NCBI GenBank assembly: GCA_944325325.1
Contig: CALUZP010000070.1
Span: 1-44,113 of the forward strand
Reading direction: 5' to 3'
Length of the DNA stretch: 44,113 nucleotides
Origin: an uncultured Desulfovibrionaceae bacterium
GTDB lineage: Bacteria; Desulfobacterota; Desulfovibrionia; Desulfovibrionales; Desulfovibrionaceae
The notes below the pieces were generated by a model. It did not search any database. It saw only the letters and a program-made list of their open reading frames with translations, and was not told the origin of the DNA. Below are positions 33,374 to 41,989 of the stretch, piece by piece (within the stretch, counting starts at the first letter, position 1; the number at the start of each line of letters is the position of its first letter). The translations under genes were made by a program, and so were the position numbers.

Positions 33374-34875
33374 ACGACGGCGCCTCTGTGCTCATGGAGC
33401 TGTATGTTTTTTCCGGGCCGCATCTTGGCGCGCGGGTGGAGCTTGGCGAAGGCCGCTGGATTCTGGGATCCGACGACGCCAGCGATTTGATCCTGACCGG
33501 GCTCGAGCCCCGGCATGCCGTGCTGGAGGTGTCCAGCGGGGCGGGCGGCGCGCCTGAGGTGACGCTTGCGCCCCTTGACGGGCCGGTGCGCCTGCACGAT
33601 GGCGAGGCCGTGCCCCCGTCCGGGGCAGGGCCGGCGGCCGCGCTCGCACCTCAGGCCGGCGAGGCCTGGTACCTGGGACTGACCTGCTTTGCCTGGAACC
33701 TGCCGGGCGTGACGCAGCCAGTGATCATGCCGGAAGCCGGGCGCACGGAACCTGCGCCTGTGTCAGATTCGGAGCCGCAGGCTCAGGATGCGCCGGAAAC
33801 GCCGCAGGTCGGGGAGGCCCCCGCGCCGCAGGAAGGCAATTCTGTTGGCGCTGCGCAGCCGCTGCTGCCAGAAATCCTGCCAGACGCGCCTGCCGCACCG
33901 CACCGGCGGGGCGGGGCCCTGCGCAGGGTGCTGCTGCTTTTGCTGCTGGCCGGTGCACTGACGGCCATGTCCGTGGCGCTGACGCCCGACAGCGCTGATG
34001 AGCGGGATTATCCCAGGCTTATCAAGCAATATCTGGATGATGCCGGGATCAGGGGGCTGAGCGTCACAGCGCGCTATCCCGGTGTGGAAGTGCGCGGGGC
34101 CGTGGAGGACGACGCGGCCATGCTGCGTCTGCGAGATATGGCACGGGCTTTGCATATTCCTGTATATCTTGAAGTTGCGGTGCGGGACGACGTCATACGC
34201 GCCGTGCGCAGCTCGCTTGGCATACGCGGGTTTTATCCCCGTGTTACGCTGGAGGAGACGGCCGGGGGCGTGTCCCGCCTGAAGGTTGCCGCCTACATGA
34301 AGGACGAGCTGCTCCAGAAGTCGGCGTTTACCGCGCTGGCCGGGGAAGTGAAGCGCCTGCCGCCTGTGGAACCGGCAATCGTGCATGAGCGCGAGCTTGC
34401 ACCGGTGCTGCAGGAAGCGCTGAACCAGGCGGGTTTTTCGGCAATACGCGCGGTCTATCTGCCGGGACGGGTGGATTTTGCAGGAGACATCCGGCCGGGC
34501 GACGCTGAAAAGCTGGATGCGATCCGGACGGCCGTCGGGGATCGCCTGGGCATTGACCTGCATGGCGTCTCGCGTTCGGCATCCGTTGTGGATCCGCGCA
34601 GGCCTCTGGCGGCCGAGCCGCTGCGCGAGCTTGCCGAAGGGCCTGAGACCGGGATTGCGGCGCCTGCCGCGCCGGGGAGGGGCGACCCTCTGGGGGGCCT
34701 GAGGGTGACCGGAGTCACCATGTCACCCATGCGGTTTGTCACGACGGCCGACGGCAGAAGGCTGTTTGAAGGCGCGGTGCTGCCAGGCGGATGGACGCTG
34801 GAGAGCATCGATACCCGGGTGCTGGTATTCCGGCGGGGCGAACAGATCGTCAGCCACAGACTGAGAGGTAACTGA
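33370..34875 (+). CDS. sctD: T3SS inner-membrane ring protein SctD
   Basis: A 501-aa protein starting with GTG that overlaps the sctC stop (GTGA). An N-terminal FHA-like domain (about 8-75: LGSDDASDLIL) is followed by a proline/alanine-rich linker (about 120-178), one membrane segment (about 184-204) and a periplasmic part with ring-building domains (about 210-410). This is the YscD plan. It links the secretin to the cytoplasmic sorting platform. Confidence 0.88.
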   Translation: MNDGASVLMELYVFSGPHLGARVELGEGRWILGSDDASDLILTGLEPRHAVLEVSSGAGGAPEVTLAPLDGPVRLHDGEAVPPSGAGPAAALAPQAGEAWYLGLTCFAWNLPGVTQPVIMPEAGRTEPAPVSDSEPQAQDAPETPQVGEAPAPQEGNSVGAAQPLLPEILPDAPAAPHRRGGALRRVLLLLLLAGALTAMSVALTPDSADERDYPRLIKQYLDDAGIRGLSVTARYPGVEVRGAVEDDAAMLRLRDMARALHIPVYLEVAVRDDVIRAVRSSLGIRGFYPRVTLEETAGGVSRLKVAAYMKDELLQKSAFTALAGEVKRLPPVEPAIVHERELAPVLQEALNQAGFSAIRAVYLPGRVDFAGDIRPGDAEKLDAIRTAVGDRLGIDLHGVSRSASVVDPRRPLAAEPLRELAEGPETGIAAPAAPGRGDPLGGLRVTGVTMSPMRFVTTADGRRLFEGAVLPGGWTLESIDTRVLVFRRGEQIVSHRLRGN

Positions 34876-35093
34876 TGGATATGGAATCGGCGTTTGACAT
34901 GCTTTCGGATGATCCGTCCGGTATGGGACTCAAACAGATCCGCGAAGAACTCTTTGCCATGCGCAGCGGAGTAAAGCGGGCCATGGACGCCGGCATGACG
35001 CCGGACGAGATGGCTGTGGCCCGTCAGGTCATGGAGGCGGTGGATTGCGCGGAAGAGACTGCCGGCCGCCTGCACGACGCGATGAACCGCTAG
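34875..35093 (+). CDS. YscE-like needle co-chaperone
   Basis: A 72-aa helical protein with two predicted helices (GLKQIREELFAMRSGVKRAMDAG; PDEMAVARQVMEAVDCAEETAG). Size and position between sctD and sctF match YscE (66 aa), which with YscG keeps the needle subunit YscF soluble. The ATG overlaps the sctD stop by one base (TGATG). The primary sequence of this family is poorly conserved, so gene order carries the call. Confidence 0.7.
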   Translation: MDMESAFDMLSDDPSGMGLKQIREELFAMRSGVKRAMDAGMTPDEMAVARQVMEAVDCAEETAGRLHDAMNR

Positions 35094-35148
35094 CGGATCC
35101 CCCTGCCGGAGTATTGACGCAACGGGCTGTGAACCGTGAGGAGCAGAT

Positions 35149-35400
35149 ATGAACGTTGGAAGTACGGGTGGAATCGATATTGGCCAGCTGTTCCAGAATG
35201 CCACCGATGGTCTGAGCAAGGAAGGTTCGGCCATCCAGGACAAGATGAACACGATCAGCGCCAGTGGTGAAGTTGACCAGATGGAGCTTTTGGAGCTGCA
35301 GTTTGCCATGGGTCAGTACAACGCCAAGCTGGAAACCATTTCTTCGGTAACCAAGAGCATTCAGGATATGCTGAAGACGCTGGCCCAGCGGACCAGCTAG
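35149..35400 (+). CDS. sctF: T3SS needle subunit SctF
   Basis: An 83-aa protein, the usual needle length. The helix-turn-helix pattern with LLELQFAMGQYN and a C-terminal helix ending SVTKSIQDMLKTLAQ matches YscF/PscF. GTGAGGAGCAG precedes the ATG. It is flanked by its two presumed chaperone genes. Confidence 0.93.
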   Translation: MNVGSTGGIDIGQLFQNATDGLSKEGSAIQDKMNTISASGEVDQMELLELQFAMGQYNAKLETISSVTKSIQDMLKTLAQRTS

Positions 35401-35666
35401 GCGTTTTCGGCGTTCCGGACCGGCGCGGCGGGCCTGTGGCCGGCCGCCGGCCCCGGGACGGGCAGGGCGTCCCGCGGCATGTCCGCCGGCTGTGGAAGCC
35501 GGATCCGGGCAGGGCGGGCAGGCCCTTCCTGCGCGCGGGCTGCCGTCTCCCGGGGGAGGCCGGCGTTCCTGCGCTTTTCCCGCCTGCGGGAACAGACGCT
35601 GCCCTGACCTGCCGTCAGGAGGCGTGCACCGCGGCCATGAAACCGCTCTAAAAGCAAGGAGTCTTC

Positions 35667-36023
35667 ATGCTGAGCGAACAACAGACCGCCAGACTGCTGG
35701 ATCTGGCCAACCTGGCCTGCCAGAAGGGGCTGGTTCGTGAATCCAGGGTCATTTTTCAGGGGGTGCTGGCTCTCAGGCCGGAATTTACGCCGGCGCTGAT
35801 CGGGCTGGCTTTTTCGCACATTGTGGTGGATGATTTTGACGGCGCGCTGACAATCCTGGATCGTGTCCTGGCTACCAGTCCGCACGATCCCGACGCGCTG
35901 GCCATGAAAGGGCTGGCCTGCTGCCTTGCAGGACGCCGCAGCGAAGCTGAGGAGGCGTTTGCCGGCATCGAGCAGGACAGTGCCGCCGCCGCGATGGCCC
36001 GGGCCGTCATGGAGGTCGCCTGA
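35667..36023 (+). CDS. YscG-like TPR needle chaperone
   Basis: A 118-aa TPR protein (ACQKGLVRESRVIFQGVLALRPEFTPALIG; DGALTILDRVLATSPHDPDALAMKGLACCLAGR). YscG is 115 aa, follows yscF and binds its C-terminal helix. AAGGAGTC precedes the ATG. A 266-bp gap separates it from sctF; no gene is seen in that gap. Confidence 0.78.
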   Translation: MLSEQQTARLLDLANLACQKGLVRESRVIFQGVLALRPEFTPALIGLAFSHIVVDDFDGALTILDRVLATSPHDPDALAMKGLACCLAGRRSEAEEAFAGIEQDSAAAAMARAVMEVA

Positions 36024-36059
36024 GACTGTCCGGCTAGCGGTGCATAACGAGGCAAGGCC

Positions 36060-36641
36060 ATGATCGCCGAATCCATGCAGGGAGCCACAAAGCTCCTTGA
36101 AGCGCTGGAAAGGCTCGGAGACTGGGCAGGCGGAGCCGCTGGCGGCGGCCCATCCGGCCCTCCGTCCCGGGAGGTGGTGCGGGCCTTTGAAGCCGCCCTT
36201 GACGCCGCCCCCGCCCAGGCGGGCGCGACGGAGCAGGGGGCTTTGGCGTCTGTGCCGTCAGAGTCCGGCGGGACTGGCGCGCTGCCAGGCCCGGCCGAAC
36301 AGGTGCCGCCGCTGACAGGCGCTGAACCGCCTGCACAACCGTCCTTCCGCGTGGCTGAGGCTTCCTCCGGGGAGGCCGCCGGGCCCGCGCCGGATCAGCC
36401 GGTGCAGGGGCCTGCCGGGCCTGATCAGACGCGGGAACGCGCCGTGACGCAGGAGGATCCCGCGCAGGAACTGTTCCGGCGGCTTGAAAGCTGTGCCCGG
36501 CCGGAGAGCGTCATCACCCCGCAGGAATTGTTCCGCATCCAGTATCTGGTTGGTATGCTCAAGGTTCAGGTTCAGGCCGGGCTCACGTCGTCGCAGCAGA
36601 GCACGCAGGGCATGGAAAGCCTGCTGCGCCAGTCCGGCTGA
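36060..36641 (+). CDS. sctI: T3SS inner rod protein SctI with long N-terminus
   Basis: A 193-aa protein. The C-terminal 45 residues (ITPQELFRIQYLVGMLKVQV and the SSQQSTQGMESLLRQSG end) match the rod-forming helix of YscI/PscI. The N-terminal 140 residues are mostly proline, alanine, glycine and glutamate, making the protein longer than the typical 80-115 aa. AGGCAAGG precedes the ATG. It lies directly before sctJ. Confidence 0.82.
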   Translation: MIAESMQGATKLLEALERLGDWAGGAAGGGPSGPPSREVVRAFEAALDAAPAQAGATEQGALASVPSESGGTGALPGPAEQVPPLTGAEPPAQPSFRVAEASSGEAAGPAPDQPVQGPAGPDQTRERAVTQEDPAQELFRRLESCARPESVITPQELFRIQYLVGMLKVQVQAGLTSSQQSTQGMESLLRQSG

Positions 36642-36662
36642 TACACGATTCGAGGTTATGAC

Positions 36663-37472
36663 ATGCTGCGTTCCCTGGCTGTTCGTCTTGTGCTGGTGTC
36701 ACTGCTGTTTCTGCTTGCGGGCTGCAAGGTGGAAATGTATTCGGGCCTGTCCGAGGATCAGGCCAACCAGATGCTTTCCACCCTTCTGCGGCGCGGCATA
36801 AAGGCCGAAAAAATTGCCGAGGGCAAGTCCGGCTACACACTGTCGGTGGAAGACAGCCAGCTTGTGCAGGCCCTGCAGGTGCTCAAGGAAAACAGCCTCC
36901 CGCGCGAGTCGTTCAAGAATCTTGGCGAGGTGTTCGGCGGCGACGGGATGATTTCGTCCTCCACCGAGGTTCAGGCCCGCATGGCCTATGCCCTTTCGCA
37001 GGAGCTGGCTGACACGCTCTCGCGCATTGACGGCGTGCTGACGGCGCGCGTGCATGTGGTGCTTGGCGTCAACGACAAGGTGAACAACATCACGGTGAAT
37101 CCGTCGGCTTCGGTGTTTCTGCGGCACAGCCCGGACTCGCCCGTGGTCAACCTGGTGCCGGAAATCCGCGAGCTGGTGGCCGGGGCAGTGGCCTCGCTCA
37201 AGTACGACGATGTGAGTGTGATGCTGGTCCCCGTGCGTGAGAGCGTGACGGTTCCCGAGACGCCGCCTGCGCCTGCGCCGCTGCTGTCGCCCGACACCTA
37301 CACGACGGTGGATCTGCTGCGGGCGCTGGCGCTGGCACTGGCCATGCTGGCCGTGGGTGGCAGCCTTGCGCTGATGATCCGCCGGGTGCGGGTGCGCCGC
37401 CAGGGCAAGGCGGATTCGCCCGCCATCGCCGCCGGGGAGCATGCAGGCCGCGGCGGCAGGGATGAAGCCTGA
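36663..37472 (+). CDS. sctJ: T3SS inner-ring lipoprotein SctJ
   Basis: A 269-aa lipoprotein: lipobox LAGC with C21 as the lipidated residue. Ring-building domains follow (NQMLSTLLRRGIKAEK; SRIDGVLTARVHVVLG), then a proline-rich stretch and one C-terminal membrane segment (about 218-240) with a basic tail. It matches YscJ/PrgK in length and plan. It ends with a one-base overlap with the next gene (TGATG). Confidence 0.95.
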   Translation: MLRSLAVRLVLVSLLFLLAGCKVEMYSGLSEDQANQMLSTLLRRGIKAEKIAEGKSGYTLSVEDSQLVQALQVLKENSLPRESFKNLGEVFGGDGMISSSTEVQARMAYALSQELADTLSRIDGVLTARVHVVLGVNDKVNNITVNPSASVFLRHSPDSPVVNLVPEIRELVAGAVASLKYDDVSVMLVPVRESVTVPETPPAPAPLLSPDTYTTVDLLRALALALAMLAVGGSLALMIRRVRVRRQGKADSPAIAAGEHAGRGGRDEA

Positions 37473-38206
37473 TGCAGAAGGGATTTTTTGCCGAAACTCT
37501 CGCCGGCCGGCCCGCACTGTGGCAGGCCATGCTGCAGGCCAACGCCGGACAGGCTGAGGCCGATCCTGCCTGCGCGGGCCTGCCGGAATCGTGCGCCGGA
37601 GCGCTTGTTCACTGGCTTGGCGAGCGCCCTGCGGCCGTGCGGCCTGCTCCGGCCGGTCCGTCCGGGTTCTGGGATTTTGCCGAAGAGTCCCGCCGTCTGG
37701 CTCTGCTTGATGCGCCGTCCGTGCACCGCCTGTGCCGCGTGACCGGCACGGCGCTGCATGCGCCGGCCATTGCCGGTGTCGTGCGGCGTGACGCGGTGCT
37801 GGCCCTGCGCGCGGAACTGGGTGAAGACATGTACCGCTATGCCCTGTTCCGGGGGCGGTACGAGCTTGGCGGGGTACGGCGTTTTTTTGCGGTTTCGCGG
37901 GAGCCGGGCTCCCGGGGCGGAGTGCCGGGGCGCAACGGGGCCTTGTCGGGGCCGGAGGGGGCCGTGCAGGCACCGCTCGGAGCTCTCTGTGCGTGGCACG
38001 GCGTCATGGCGCTGCGCCTGGTGGCGGAGGGCTGGCCCGAAGCGCTGGCGGAACAGTTCGATCAGAAGCTGCCCCGTCTGCCCGAGCCGCCGGGAGTCCC
38101 GGCGCTGCCGGAGCCTGACGCGGCCGGACGCGCCGAAATCTGGCGCGCAGTAAAGAAATTGCTGCTCAAGGAGGTAGCGCCATCATGGGCACCGTGTTTC
38201 GACTGA
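37472..38206 (+). CDS. sctK: T3SS sorting-platform protein SctK
   Basis: A 244-aa protein with no membrane segment. It follows sctJ and precedes sctL exactly as yscK does (209 aa in Yersinia). The C-terminal segment GWPEALAEQFDQKLPRLPEPPG is like the conserved end of the family. SctK joins the SctQ/SctL platform to SctD. It overlaps sctL by 22 bases. The family is weakly conserved, so position matters in this call. Confidence 0.7.
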   Translation: MQKGFFAETLAGRPALWQAMLQANAGQAEADPACAGLPESCAGALVHWLGERPAAVRPAPAGPSGFWDFAEESRRLALLDAPSVHRLCRVTGTALHAPAIAGVVRRDAVLALRAELGEDMYRYALFRGRYELGGVRRFFAVSREPGSRGGVPGRNGALSGPEGAVQAPLGALCAWHGVMALRLVAEGWPEALAEQFDQKLPRLPEPPGVPALPEPDAAGRAEIWRAVKKLLLKEVAPSWAPCFD

Positions 38207-38808
38207 CGGGCCATACCGTCACGCCCGCGCCGGGTGTCCGCGTGCTGCGCATGGCGGACTACGCGCGCCTGGTGGAGGCCAACAGGGTGCTTGAGGCTGC
38301 CCGGCAGCAGGCTGCGGCCATTCTGGACGAGGCCGGGCGGGCCAGCGAGGAGCGCAAGCGTCAGGGCTACGAGGAAGGCCTGATGGAAGGCCGCATGGAG
38401 CAGTCCGAAAAGATGATGGAAACGGCTCTGCAGGCCGTGGAATACATTGAAGGGCTTGAAGAAACGCTGGTCAGGGTCGTATCCATGGCCGTGCGCAAGA
38501 TCATCGGCGAGCTGGACGATACGGAGTGCATGGTGCGGGTCGTGCGCAACGCTCTTGCGGCGGTGCGCAGCCAGCAGAAAGTGCTGATCCGCGTGGCTCC
38601 GGCTGACGAGCCCGGCGTACGCACGGCGCTGGCGACCATGCTGGCCTCGAGCCCCGAGGGCGCGGCGCTGCTGGATGTGAAGGCCGATCCGCGCATGAAG
38701 CATGGCGACTGCATCCTTGAGTGCGAGCTGGGCGTGGTGGACGCCAGCCTTGAAACGCAGCTCAAGGCCATCGAAAACGCTCTGCTAAGCAAGATCCGGA
38801 AGGCCTGA
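38185..38808 (+). CDS. sctL: T3SS stator protein SctL
   Basis: A 207-aa cytoplasmic protein of the YscL/FliH family. An N-terminal alanine/glutamate coiled coil ([16 protein letters not shown] onward, then [15 protein letters not shown]) precedes a C-terminal domain with [21 protein letters not shown]. It binds and restrains the SctN ATPase. AGGAGG lies 9 bases ahead of the ATG, inside the end of sctK. Confidence 0.9.
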   Translation: MGTVFRLTGHTVTPAPGVRVLRMADYARLVEANRVLEAARQQAAAILDEAGRASEERKRQGYEEGLMEGRMEQSEKMMETALQAVEYIEGLEETLVRVVSMAVRKIIGELDDTECMVRVVRNALAAVRSQQKVLIRVAPADEPGVRTALATMLASSPEGAALLDVKADPRMKHGDCILECELGVVDASLETQLKAIENALLSKIRKA

Positions 38809-38809
38809 C

Positions 38810-40126
38810 ATGGCGTTTGAATATATCGGGGAACTGCTCGAGGAGGCCGTGCGCGACGTCAATCCCGTGGAAACGCGGGGGCGTGTGGAACAGGTCGTGG
38901 GCACAATCATCCGTGCGGTGGTGCCCGGCGTCAAGGTCGGCGAGCTGTGCATCCTGCGCAACCCCTGGGAAGACTGGTCGCTCAAGGCCGAGGTCGTGGG
39001 GTTTGTCAAGAACGTGGCGCTGCTGTCGCCCCTTGGCAACATGCAGGGGATTTCACCGGCCACGGAGGTCATCCCCACGGGTGAGATTCTGTCTGTCCCT
39101 GTGGGCAGCGAGCTGCTGGGCCGCGTGGTCGACGGCCTGGGGCAGGCCATGGACGGCGGCCCGCCCATCCGGACCCGGACGCATTACCCTATTTTTGCCG
39201 AAGCGCCCAACCCCATGACCCGCCGGGTCATCGACCGGCCCATTTCGCTGGGCCTGCGCGTCATCGACGGCGTACTGACCTGCGGCGAAGGGCAGCGCAT
39301 GGGCATCTTTGCAGCGGCCGGGGGCGGCAAGTCCACCCTGCTGTCCAGCATCCTCAAGGGCTGTACGGCCGAGGTCTGCGTGCTGGCGCTCATTGGCGAA
39401 CGCGGGCGCGAAGTCCGGGAATTCATCGAGCGCGACATCGGGCCTGAAGGCCGCAAGAAGGCCGTGCTCGTGGTGTCCACGTCAGATCGCTCGTCCATGG
39501 AGCGGCTCAAGGCGGCCTATACGGCCACGGCCATTGCCGAGTATTTCCGCGATCAGGGCAAGAGCGTGCTGCTGATGATGGATTCGGTCACCCGTTTCGG
39601 CCGCGCCCAGCGCGAAATCGGCCTGGCTGCCGGCGAACCGCCCACCCGGCGCGGTTTCCCGCCGTCGGTCTTCTCAGAACTGCCCAAGCTCATGGAACGG
39701 GCCGGCAATTCCGACAAGGGTTCCATCACCGCGCTGTATACCGTGCTGGTGGAAGGCGACGACATGACAGAGCCCATTGCCGACGAAACCCGTTCCATCC
39801 TTGACGGGCATATTGTGTTGTCGCGCAAGCTGGCTGCCGCCAACCACTATCCGGCCATCGACGTGCAGGCCAGCGTAAGCCGCGTCATGAACGCCGTGGT
39901 GGACAAGGAGCACAAGAAGGCCGCCCAGGCCCTGCGCAAGATCCTCGCCAAATACGCGGAAGTGGAGCTGCTCGTGCAGATTGGCGAATACAAGAAGGGC
40001 GCTGACCCCGAGGCCGACTTTGCCCTCGGGCACATCCAGGCCGTCAACGCGTTCCTGATCCAGGGGCTGGATGAAAAGAGCACTTTTGAGGAAACGGTCG
40101 CCGCGCTGAAAAAGGTTGTGGCCTGA
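38810..40126 (+). CDS. sctN: T3SS ATPase SctN
   Basis: A 438-aa ATPase. Walker [10 protein letters not shown] is at 168-176, the Walker B strand [10 protein letters not shown] at 254-263, and [21 protein letters not shown] follows, the standard F1-beta-related T3SS ATPase signature. It unfolds and detaches chaperones from substrates. GGAAGGC precedes the ATG, which directly follows the sctL stop. Full length with all motifs. Confidence 0.97.
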   Translation: MAFEYIGELLEEAVRDVNPVETRGRVEQVVGTIIRAVVPGVKVGELCILRNPWEDWSLKAEVVGFVKNVALLSPLGNMQGISPATEVIPTGEILSVPVGSELLGRVVDGLGQAMDGGPPIRTRTHYPIFAEAPNPMTRRVIDRPISLGLRVIDGVLTCGEGQRMGIFAAAGGGKSTLLSSILKGCTAEVCVLALIGERGREVREFIERDIGPEGRKKAVLVVSTSDRSSMERLKAAYTATAIAEYFRDQGKSVLLMMDSVTRFGRAQREIGLAAGEPPTRRGFPPSVFSELPKLMERAGNSDKGSITALYTVLVEGDDMTEPIADETRSILDGHIVLSRKLAAANHYPAIDVQASVSRVMNAVVDKEHKKAAQALRKILAKYAEVELLVQIGEYKKGADPEADFALGHIQAVNAFLIQGLDEKSTFEETVAALKKVVA

Positions 40127-40276
40127 AGTCCTGCTGCCTGCCGGTGCGTTTCCCGGCGTCCGGCTGAAACGGCAGTCCGCGGCCCGGCAGGCGCACAGGC
40201 CCGGCCATGAACGTGGTCATGCACCGGCCGCCGCAGGCGTACAGCGGGGCGGACCAAACCCGGTTACGGAGGAAGG

Positions 40277-40762
40277 ATGCTGGCGTATCCCCTGCAGGCG
40301 CTGCTTTCACTGCGCTACTTTCGCGAGGAAGGCGCGAGAGAGGGGGGGCGCGCGGGGGGGCGCCGGGTGGGCGAAGGCGGGGAGGGGGCGCACAGGCGGA
40401 TGGAAGAGCTTGGGGGCTACCGTCTCTGGCGGCCGCAGGAGGAGAACCGCCGTTATGAGGCCATCATGGGCGAGCGGCTGAGTCTGGAGGATGTGGCCGG
40501 GTTCAGGGCCGGGCTGGGTGCGCTGGCCGAAGGCGAGCAGCAGCGCGTCCAGGCTGTGGCCGAGGCGGAAAAGGCCGCCGCGCAGAAGGAGGCCGAGGTG
40601 CTGACCGCACGCGCGGCCGTGGCCGAAGCCCGCAAGGAGGCAGCCAAGATTGAGGCACACCGGGACATCTGGCTGGCCGAGGCCAAAAAGGAGGCCGAGC
40701 GTCAGGCGGATCTGGAGCTGGAAGAGTTCAAGGCTCCCGCAGGGCAGAGCGACGAAAGCTGA
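40277..40762 (+). CDS. sctO: T3SS stalk protein SctO with glycine-rich tract
   Basis: A 161-aa protein. It opens YPLQALLSLRYFREE and has GYRLWRPQEENRRYEAIMGE in the middle, matching the YscO coiled-coil stalk family, with a C-terminal alanine/glutamate coil. Residues about 19-40 are unusually glycine-rich, coded by a DNA tract with two runs of seven G (40342-40348, 40354-40360). The helix would be expected to continue there. It is placed after sctN as in other Ysc loci; GGAGGAAGG precedes the ATG. Confidence 0.85.
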   Translation: MLAYPLQALLSLRYFREEGAREGGRAGGRRVGEGGEGAHRRMEELGGYRLWRPQEENRRYEAIMGERLSLEDVAGFRAGLGALAEGEQQRVQAVAEAEKAAAQKEAEVLTARAAVAEARKEAAKIEAHRDIWLAEAKKEAERQADLELEEFKAPAGQSDES

Positions 40763-40960
40763 AGGCGCGGGGTTTGCAAAACCTGGGACATGTGAACGCA
40801 TGGACGGCAGGGCCGGCCTGCGGGGCGCAGGCGCTGCCCCGGTCCCCGGGCACAACGGAGGCCGCGGCGTTTCTTCGCCGTGCGGCGGGGTCCTGCAAAG
40901 ACGCCGCTGCCTGCGGCCGCCACAAAGGGCCGGCCGGAAGCGGCATCAGGGAGGTTCCTT

Positions 40961-41602
40961 ATGGGACTGGAAGTGAGTTCCCGGCATTTGCAGCAGGCTG
41001 ACACGCCTGCCAGGACGGAAGCGGGGCCCGGCCGGAAGCCGGACGCCTCCGCCAAGGAACAGTTTGACAGAGTCATGGAGCGCGGGACTGACGAGCGGAA
41101 GCCCGGACAGCAGGCCAGGCCGGAGCACGGTCAGGAGGCGGGCAGCCAGCCGGAGAGCATGCCGTCGCCCTCCGCGCTGATGGAAAGCCTGTTCAGAGGG
41201 CGCATGGACATCGGTCTGACGGGCCCGGAACAGAGCCCGGCCACAACCGGCCCGTCCGATGTGGGCGAACTGGTGGACAAGCTGGTGGAACGCATCCTGG
41301 TTTCCGAACCGGGCAAGGGCTCGCCGGAAGTGCGCATCACCCTGGGGGACGGGGCCCTGGCCGGGGCCGAACTGAGCCTGTCGCGCACGCAGGACGGGCA
41401 GCTGTGCGTGCGTCTGTCGTGTGCGGACGCGGCGTCGTTTCAGACGGCGGTGGCCGCGCAGGACGGCCTGCGCGGCGCACTGGAGCGCCAGGGCGAGACG
41501 GTGCGTCTGGAAATCGGCCAGTCCGGCGCGCAGGGCGGCAACGAAGGCGACAGCCGCCGTCGCTCGCAGGGGCTGATCCACAACCCTGCCGGTGAAGAGT
41601 AG
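40961..41602 (+). CDS. sctP: T3SS needle-length regulator SctP-like protein
   Basis: A 213-aa protein. The N-terminal half is hydrophilic and disordered-looking; the C-terminal domain (about 115-195) has the alternating strand pattern PEVRITLGDG, GAELSLSRTQDGQLCVRLSC, QGETVRLEI, resembling the substrate-switch domain of YscP/FliK. The ATG at 40961 has GGGAGG. It lies between sctO and sctQ, the yscP position. It is much shorter than Yersinia YscP, which could mean a shorter needle. Confidence 0.72.
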   Translation: MGLEVSSRHLQQADTPARTEAGPGRKPDASAKEQFDRVMERGTDERKPGQQARPEHGQEAGSQPESMPSPSALMESLFRGRMDIGLTGPEQSPATTGPSDVGELVDKLVERILVSEPGKGSPEVRITLGDGALAGAELSLSRTQDGQLCVRLSCADAASFQTAVAAQDGLRGALERQGETVRLEIGQSGAQGGNEGDSRRRSQGLIHNPAGEE

Positions 41603-41989
41603 GGTTGTCCGTCCGGGACTGGTCATCCGGCCGGGACGGCCGGAAGGCTCTTTTCCTGTGCGGCTTTCTGCCAGGAGTGCGCTGTGCAGGGCCTGAGGGC
41701 GGTTGTACCTGCGCCGTTGTTGGAAGAGCGCCGGACGTGCGTTTTTGTGCGGGCGCGGCAGGTCTGCCCGGCAGCTTTGTCCGGAACAGGCGATCCCGGC
41801 GTGCCAGCCCGGCGCGGCGTCCCTGACAGGCGCGGTATCCGGGGAGGGGCTGGCAGTCCTGGCCTCTGTTCCGCAGCAGGCAGCGGGGGGGCCTGTCCCT
41901 GCCTGCCCCGGGCGTGCGCTGGCCGCCTTCAACCTTGAGTCTGATGCCCCGCCGGAGGGGAAACGAAGTTTTCCGGAAGAGGTGTTGCC
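41603..41989. other. Gap between sctP and sctQ, no supported gene
   Basis: 387 GC-rich bases inside an otherwise compact operon. Open frames (for example 41703-42137) run into sctQ in another frame without a ribosome binding site. Nothing recognisable was found. Confidence 0.55.

Noticed and set aside
37472..38808. Frameshift between sctK and sctL
   Set aside because: The 22-base overlap looked suspicious, but sctL has its own AGGAGG site and a normal N-terminus, and sctK has a normal end.
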